From NCBI GenBank assembly GCA_028564925.1, contig CM053029.1, positions 188,994,354 to 189,058,353 on the forward strand: a stretch of 64,000 nucleotides of DNA, given 5' to 3'. Within the stretch, counting starts at the first letter, position 1, and each line of letters begins with the position of its first letter. Made by a program: the position numbers and the translations under genes. The stretch comes from Lithobates sylvaticus (Eukaryota; Chordata; Amphibia; Anura; Ranidae). Positions 59,024 to 64,000 of this stretch are shown in pieces. The notes beneath the pieces are model-generated. The model was not told the origin of the DNA, did no database searches, and was given only the letters and a program-made list of their open reading frames with translations.

Positions 59024-59044
59024 TTAAAGCAGATCTTCGCTGCA

Positions 59045-59260
59045 TCTGAGCTAGAGCTGCACGATTCTGGCTAAAATGAAAAATGAGAATCACAATTTTT
59101 TTTCTTAGAATAAAGATCACGATTCTCGTGGCGTAACATCGTTCACGTTATACAAAAAAAGTGGGCTAACTTTACAGTTTCGTTTTTTTTTATTTATTGA
59201 AGTGTATTTTTTCCCCAAAAAATTGTGTTTAAAAGACTGCTGCGCAAATACTGGGTATAA
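59045..59260. repeat. Dispersed repeat with 'GAGCTGCACGATTCTGG'
   Basis: It contains two GATCACGATTCT/GAATCAC blocks. Its end GTGTATTTTTTCC..AAAAAATTG..GCTGCGCAAATAC also occurs inside the large TTAA element at 45045-45105. It is non-coding. Confidence 0.5.
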
Positions 59261-59444
59261 ATGGGTATAACTGATGTGCTGGGAAAGACTAAGGAGGGGC
59301 TGTGTTCAAACTGTCAAAAACAGAAAAAAAAGTCCAGTCAATGGACAGTACATAAGATACCACTTACATTCATACTACAGGATATTTAAACCCAAAAACA
59401 TAATATTTGGCAGCTTACCAGTACTTAAAGTGGTTGTAAGACAG

Positions 59445-59660
59445 CTTTCACACCGAGCTGTGGTCGGCGTGAAAGCCGTAGTTTTAGCGGCGCTATTCGG
59501 GGTTAAAACCGCCCCTGCTATCGGCCGAAAAGAGGTTAAGTATTGCAGCGCTGCCCCATTGATTTTAAAAGAAGCTGCTGGCAGGACTTTTTGTGACGCC
59601 CTGCCAGCGCACCGCTCCAGTGTGAAAGCCCAAGGGCTTTCACACTGGAGTGCATGGAGC
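59445..59660. repeat. MITE-like repeat with CTTTCACAC ends
   Basis: GCTTTCACACCGAGC on the left and CTCCAGTGTGAAAGC on the right are inverted. At 59612-59648 CTCCAGTGTGAAAGCCC faces GGGCTTTCACACTGGAG with three bases between, so the right terminus is itself duplicated as a hairpin. Confidence 0.65.
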
Positions 59661-59780
59661 AGCTTTTTCAGGCGCTATATAGGGACTATTCTGTGTTTGT
59701 GTGTGGCACAGCCGGGACACATTTTCCGAGGAGGTTCTGTAGCTTCAAGCAGACTGTAGAGTGAAGCTCTAAAAGTAGTG

Positions 59781-60643
59781 GGGGCAGGTAAGTGTAGGTT
59801 TTGTAAGGGATGCTGGTGTTTGTGTGGTGGTGTGGGGGGTCACTATCTGCAGGGGGTTTGCATGTTCATCTGCGCTTGCTTGGGTTTCTTCTAGGTACTC
59901 TGGTTTCCTCCAACACTCCAAAGACACGCTGGTAGATTAGTGTCTGAACGTATGTACTATATGTATCTCCTAAATAGTACAAAAAATTCTAATCAATGAT
60001 AATGTATATAGGTAAATGGTGAAAAACTCCAAATGATATATACTAGTGCATAGTGGTACTCAATTATCACACATATATATTCAGAATAGTGGTCCATCTA
60101 AGAAAAGTCAATGTAGAAGTCCCATAAACCATCCAATAATTGTGCAATCCTAGCATTTACACAAATCTCCAAAGGAAGAGGAGCCTTTGAGAAATCTGAT
60201 CGGGGTGCAACACTTCAGAGGGGCAGTGACATCATCACGCTAGGCGGAGCTAGGGCGCTATAGTGCTATGAGATATGCAGTAGTTCTATGAGATATGCCT
60301 TGTGTTTACTTCTGAAATGTGGGTGCCATTTTAGCCATATAATAAAACTGGATTAGCGATCTGCATTATTTTGTCTACTACTCGCTTCCCTTATGTTACC
60401 TTTGGAACTGAGGTTTTGATGATCGGGGTGTGTGGCGATATCAAGAGGAGCAGTGTCCTTGTGTTAACAAAGTTCATTCGACCTCCTCTAGCACAGTGAG
60501 GTCCTGCAGAGTAGGTGAGAGGACACGCATAAGGTGTGGTGAAAGGCACGGTGGTGTGTTTAAGGTGAAGATAATGTTTTGGGAAGAGATTTGTATATTC
60601 GTCTAGGATTGCATTATTGGATGGTGTATGGGACTTCTATATG
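59781..60643 (+). repeat. Left arm of a large inverted repeat pair
   Basis: About 863 bp matching the reverse complement of 62572-63463 at roughly 95% by eye. It includes GGTTTCCTCCAACACTCCAA (vertebrate-wide repeat text), the terminus TATGTATCTCCTAAATAGTA and the core GGTGTGTGGCGATATCAAGA. It stops abruptly at 60643 in ACTTCTATATGG. Confidence 0.9.
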
Positions 60644-60960
60644 GCGCTATTTCAATCCAGTGCTGTGCCCGAAAGGCTCCACTCTTTCTCTCCTCACTGG
60701 TAGGTAGCAGCGAGAGCCATTGGTGGGGCTGGGGGTCGGGCTGAGTCACATTGTGTGTGTCTATGGATGCACACAGCCTGGCTCAGGAGCGTACCTGCAT
60801 GAGGGCCCCCCTCAGGACACCACTTGCTGAGGGGCATGTGGAGTTGAGGCAGAGTAGAGAGCTCCGGCGAGGGACTTCAGAAGAGGAGGTAAGGGGTCGC
60901 TCTGTGCAATATCCTTGCACAGAGCAGGGAAGTATAGCATGCTTTTTTATTTAATGAAAA
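60644..60960 (-). repeat. 'CTCTGTGC' family copy, reverse orientation
   Basis: GCTCTGTGCAATATCCTTGC..ACAGAGC at 60898-60925 is the family hairpin at the end of the copy. CACACAATGTGACTCAGCCC-type text mirrors 53110. It abuts the broken end of the left inverted arm. Confidence 0.55.
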
Positions 60961-61640
60961 AAGAAAAAAAAACAGAGCCTTATAAATTACTTAGGACAGC
61001 AGTCATCTGAAGCAATCATGAATGGTAAATTTTGTCTGCCTTACCATGGAAGGAAAATTCCTCCTATGGATGATGAATAATCCAAAAAATGAAGGTCCAA
61101 TCTCATCCAAAAAAGTTTTTGCGCAAATTCTTCACTTATCAATCTTCAGTAAATTAAGTCCAGGGTTATATATATTCTCTCTCTGCTCAGAAATACGGAA
61201 CGTTTCCTATGTTATTACTGTGAAAATGACAGATCCACTGTAATTTCCAATAGAAAATGTCCATTTTGCGGGCATAACTCTGATTATAAAACTATTGGCA
61301 AAAACCAACATAGTGAATTTGGCAAATAATGTTCCTTCATTTAATCTTCTGTCACCTTTCAGATATTGTCACCGTCATCGTTATAATCCATTGTTTACTG
61401 ATAATTGCTAGCAGTATGTCCCTTTCCATCAGCTGTAATGAAGTGCGTTCAGCCTGTAGTCACTGGCCCAATTATAGTGAGTACATGTCCATCAATTGAA
61501 ATTGCTTTTACTTCTCGAGTGCCTTTCTGTTGTTTCTTGCAGAAATCACTTGATCCATTTAACGTTTTGCAGAGGATGTCAGTCAGTCGCAGAGTGAACA
61601 AAACTTCAAATTCTCAGAATTCTTTCGTTCTTTTTTTTTT
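60961..61640. other. Repeat-poor island, possible conserved non-coding element
   Basis: 61020-61600 has no repeat signature and contains TAAT/ATTA-rich text such as TCTGATTATAAAACTATTGG and CATCGTTATAATCCATTGTT. The short frames at 61022 and 61405 do not look coding. Confidence 0.35.
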
Positions 61641-61644
61641 TTAA

Positions 61645-62330
61645 CCCAAATTATTATTATTATACAGGATTTATATAGCGCCAACAGTTTTTGCAGCGCT
61701 TTACAATATGAGGGCAGACTAGCATGTAAGGTTCATGATGGGGGGGGGGGTATGTTTCCCTATTGCCCCTCTGGTAAATATATATAATTTTTTTTTTATT
61801 TTGCTACAATTTCAAATGAAGACCCCCCATGGTTTTTATATTTTATTGCCGTGGCAGTCTGCAAAGTAGCGCCACCTGCTGACTCTGTAAAATATGGTGC
61901 CTAGAACCCAGGGGCAGCACTGCCCACTGCACATGCTTTGGTTCTTTGATGTGCGCCACGTTTATTATTACAGTTACTGATTCCTGAGCAATCACAGACC
62001 TCTGCCAAGTGATGTTACTAAAAGAAAAGTCTGGGATCATTGAGGGAATAAAAGAAGCATGCGCTATCACATTAATAAAGAGATAGGGGCAGCATGGACA
62101 AAGAAGGGTGAACGAGTCAGGCTTTTATTTACTTATTTATGTAGCACAGTGCTTTACATACTGTATGTTCATATGAGTCCCTGACCTCAAGGAGCTTACA
62201 ATCTAAAGTCCCAATCGCACATGTATGCATACATATGCTCATTAAAGCGAAACAATCCCCAAATTATTCCACTAAATAAATAATCAATGTAAAATAACTA
62301 GTCAATAAATACATAAATATAGTGATAAAT
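61645..62330 (+). repeat. Frog/vertebrate dispersed repeat, '..TTTATATAGCGCCAACA..' type
   Basis: 61650-61745 reads ATTATACAGGATTTATATAGC then GCAGCGCTTTACAA. 62131-62215 reads TTTATGTAGCACAGTGCTTT and ends CAAGGAGCTTACAATCTAAA. These phrases are common in frog repeats. The tail of the same family (CCAATTAATCTACCAGCATG) appears at 63313 beyond an insertion. Confidence 0.55.
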
Positions 62331-62397
62331 AAACAGTCAGGTAATCAAGCAAGCAGCTATCGCCTAAAATTCAGCTGTGCAGAAATTCATTAGTAAA

Positions 62398-63268
62398 TAT
62401 ATTTATCTCCTAAATAGTGCAACGCTTCCCTGAGATTCGAATCAATGATAATGTATATAGATAAATGGTGAACAACTCAAAATAATATATACTAGTGCAT
62501 AGTGGTACTCAATCATCACACATATAAAATCAAAATAGTGATCAAAAAGTCCATATAAAAAAAAAAAAAAAGTCCATATAGAAGTCCCATACATCCAATA
62601 ATGCAATCCTAGACGAATATACAAATCTCTTCCCAAAACATTATCTTCACCTTAAACACACCACCGTGCCCTTCACCACACCTTATGCGTGTCCTCTCAC
62701 CTACTCTGCAGGACCTCACTGTGCTAAAGGAGGTCAAATAAACTTTGTTAACACAGGGACACTGCTCCTCTCGATATCGCCACACACCCCGATCATCAAA
62801 TCCTCAGTTCCAAAGGTAACATAAGGGAAGCGAGTAGTAGACAAAATAATGCAGATCGATAATCCAGTTTTATTATATGGCTAAAATGGCTCCCACATTT
62901 CAGAAGTAAACACAAGGCATATCTCATAGAACTACTGCATATCTCATAGCACTATAGTGCCCTAGCTCTGCCTAGCGTGATGATGTCACCGCTCCTCTGA
63001 CGTGTTGCACCCTGATCAGATTTCTCAAAGGATCCTCTTCCTTTGGAGATTTGTGTAATTGCTAGGATTGCATTATTATTGGATGGTGTATGGGACTTCT
63101 ACATGGACTTTTCCTAGCTGGACCTTTAGATCACTATTTTGAATGTATATGTGTGATAATTAAGTACCACTATGCACTAGTATATATCATTTGGAGTTAT
63201 TCACCATTTACCTATATACATTATCATTGATTAGAATTTTATGGAAGAGCTGTACTATTTAGGAGATA
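62398..63268 (-). mobile_element. Element with long inverted termini (TCTCCTAAATAGT..)
   Basis: The ends TATCTCCTAAATAGTGCAAC and TGTACTATTTAGGAGATA are inverted, and the inversion continues through AATGATAATGTATATAG..AAATGGTGAA, CTAGTGCATAGTGGTACT and TGTGTGATAATTAAGTACCA over about 150-200 bp. It is non-coding. The same module is present, truncated, at 59955-60643. Confidence 0.75.
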
Positions 63269-63463
63269 CATATAGTCCATAGGTTCAGACACTGAGGTAA
63301 AATTAGACATGAGCCAATTAATCTACCAGCATGTCTTGGAGGAAACCAGAAGAAACCCAAGAAAGTGCAGATGAACATACAACCCCCCCTGCACATAGTG
63401 ACCCCCCCCCTCCATACACACACACCAGCATTCCTTACAAAACCTACACATACCTGCCCCCAC
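62572..63463 (-). repeat. Right arm of the large inverted repeat pair
   Basis: Reverse complement of 59781-60643 including the flanking repeat text (CTTGGAGGAAACCAGAAGAA), so the duplicated unit is bigger than the long-TIR module. One difference is a 23-base segment near 63297-63320 absent from the left arm. Confidence 0.88.
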
Positions 63464-63465
63464 TA

Positions 63466-63665
63466 CATAGTTACATAGTAGGTGAGGTTGAAAAAAGACA
63501 CAAGTCCATCAAGTCCAACCTATGGGTGTGATTATATGTCAGTATTACTTGTATATCCCTGTATGTTTTGGTCGTTCAGGTGCTTGTCTAATAGTTTCTT
63601 GAAACTATCGATGCTCCCTGCTGAGACCACCGCCTGTGGAAGGGAATTCCACATCCTTGCCACTC
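63466..63665 (-). mobile_element. CR1/L2-type LINE, extreme 3' end, minus strand
   Basis: On the minus strand it encodes RVARMWNSLPQAVVSAGSID then SFKKLLDKHL, the standard C-terminus of CR1/L2-group ORF2. It continues into GGTTGGACTTGATGGACTTG and the tail CTATGTAACTATGTAG. It is cut by the Harbinger MITE at 63669. The same LINE group as 55851-56750, but better preserved. Confidence 0.88.
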
Positions 63666-63668
63666 TTA

Positions 63669-64000
63669 TGCCGCGTACACACGAGCGGACTTTTCAACGG
63701 ACTAGGTCCGACGGTCTTTCTGATGGACTTTCGACAGTGTTCCGACAAACTTTTCGAATGAACGGACTTGGCCACACACAATCACACTAAATTCTGACGA
63801 ATTCGAATGTGATGACGTACGACCAGACTAGAATAAGGAAGTTCGTAGCCAGTAGCCAATAGCTGCCCTAGCGTCGTTGTTTGTCCGTCAGACTAGCACA
63901 CAGACAAGCGGATTTTTTGATAGGAACTGGGTCCAGCGGAGTTCCGACGGGAAAATTTAAGACATGTTCTATTTCTAAAGTCTGTCGGATTTTTCAACAG
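63669..64000. mobile_element. PIF/Harbinger-type MITE (copy H5), runs off the window
   Basis: TTA (63666-63668) precedes TGCCGCGTACACACGAGCGG, the terminus of H2 and H3. The interior shares AGCCAATAGCTGCCC..CCGTCAGACTAGCACAC with the H1 region (GTAGCCAATAGCT). The right end lies beyond 64000. Confidence 0.85.

Overview
This 64 kb window looks like vertebrate intergenic or intronic DNA from a frog, most likely a ranid (true frog). The basis is an A+T-rich background packed with short non-autonomous DNA transposons (hAT, TTAA-flanked, PIF/Harbinger-type and TA-flanked families), a Tc1 element, L1 and CR1/L2-type LINEs, and recurrent terminal motifs that I associate with ranid genomes. The organism call rests on memory of these repeat styles, not on a database search. 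I found no convincing host protein-coding gene, tRNA, rRNA or CRISPR array. Most open frames come from repeats.

Layout. 1-8 kb: the end of a TTAA-flanked element with stacked hairpins, a 640 bp TTAA MITE, largely unique sequence, and a 5'-truncated L1 with a 15 bp target duplication. 8-19 kb: two TA-flanked MITEs of one family, the right end of a large TTAA family, more TTAA MITEs, three hAT MITEs or small palindromic MITEs, and a C/T-rich degenerate tandem repeat. 19.2-21.2 kb: a 2 kb minisatellite with a 42 bp period that carries about 25 exact TGCTGAGTCA motifs. 21.4-23.0 kb: a 1,621 bp Tc1 element with almost identical 215 bp inverted repeats and one frameshift in its transposase. 24-29.6 kb: an old hAT copy, a decayed and internally deleted L1, and a nest of repeats including a Harbinger-type MITE and a 1.2 kb fold-back.

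30-36.4 kb: a full-length L1 bounded by a 16 bp duplication, with an intact ORF1 and an ORF2 carrying endonuclease, reverse transcriptase and a C-terminal Cys/His motif but broken by three frameshifts and one stop. 37.5-38.6 kb: a hAT element with a Harbinger MITE inside. 41.7-48.6 kb: two copies of a large TTAA-type non-autonomous family. The first contains 357 bp tandem repeats, a 44 bp 'all-terminus' Harbinger copy and a 1.04 kb spacerless palindrome. The second is flanked by CTAG instead of TTAA and carries a TA-flanked MITE with its own fold-back. 49-64 kb: further frog repeats, a (TA)n microsatellite, CR1/L2-type LINE 3' ends on the minus strand, nested hAT MITEs with perfect 8 bp duplications, a pair of ~0.87 kb inverted arms, and the start of another Harbinger MITE at the window edge.

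Functionally, the autonomous coding capacity is limited to the L1 (ORF1 apparently intact, ORF2 broken) and the Tc1 transposase (one frameshift). Everything else depends on enzymes supplied elsewhere. Several repeat-poor islands (for example 12.4-12.7, 23.2-23.5, 58.0-58.3 and 61.0-61.6 kb) have the texture of conserved non-coding elements, but only a cross-species alignment could show that.
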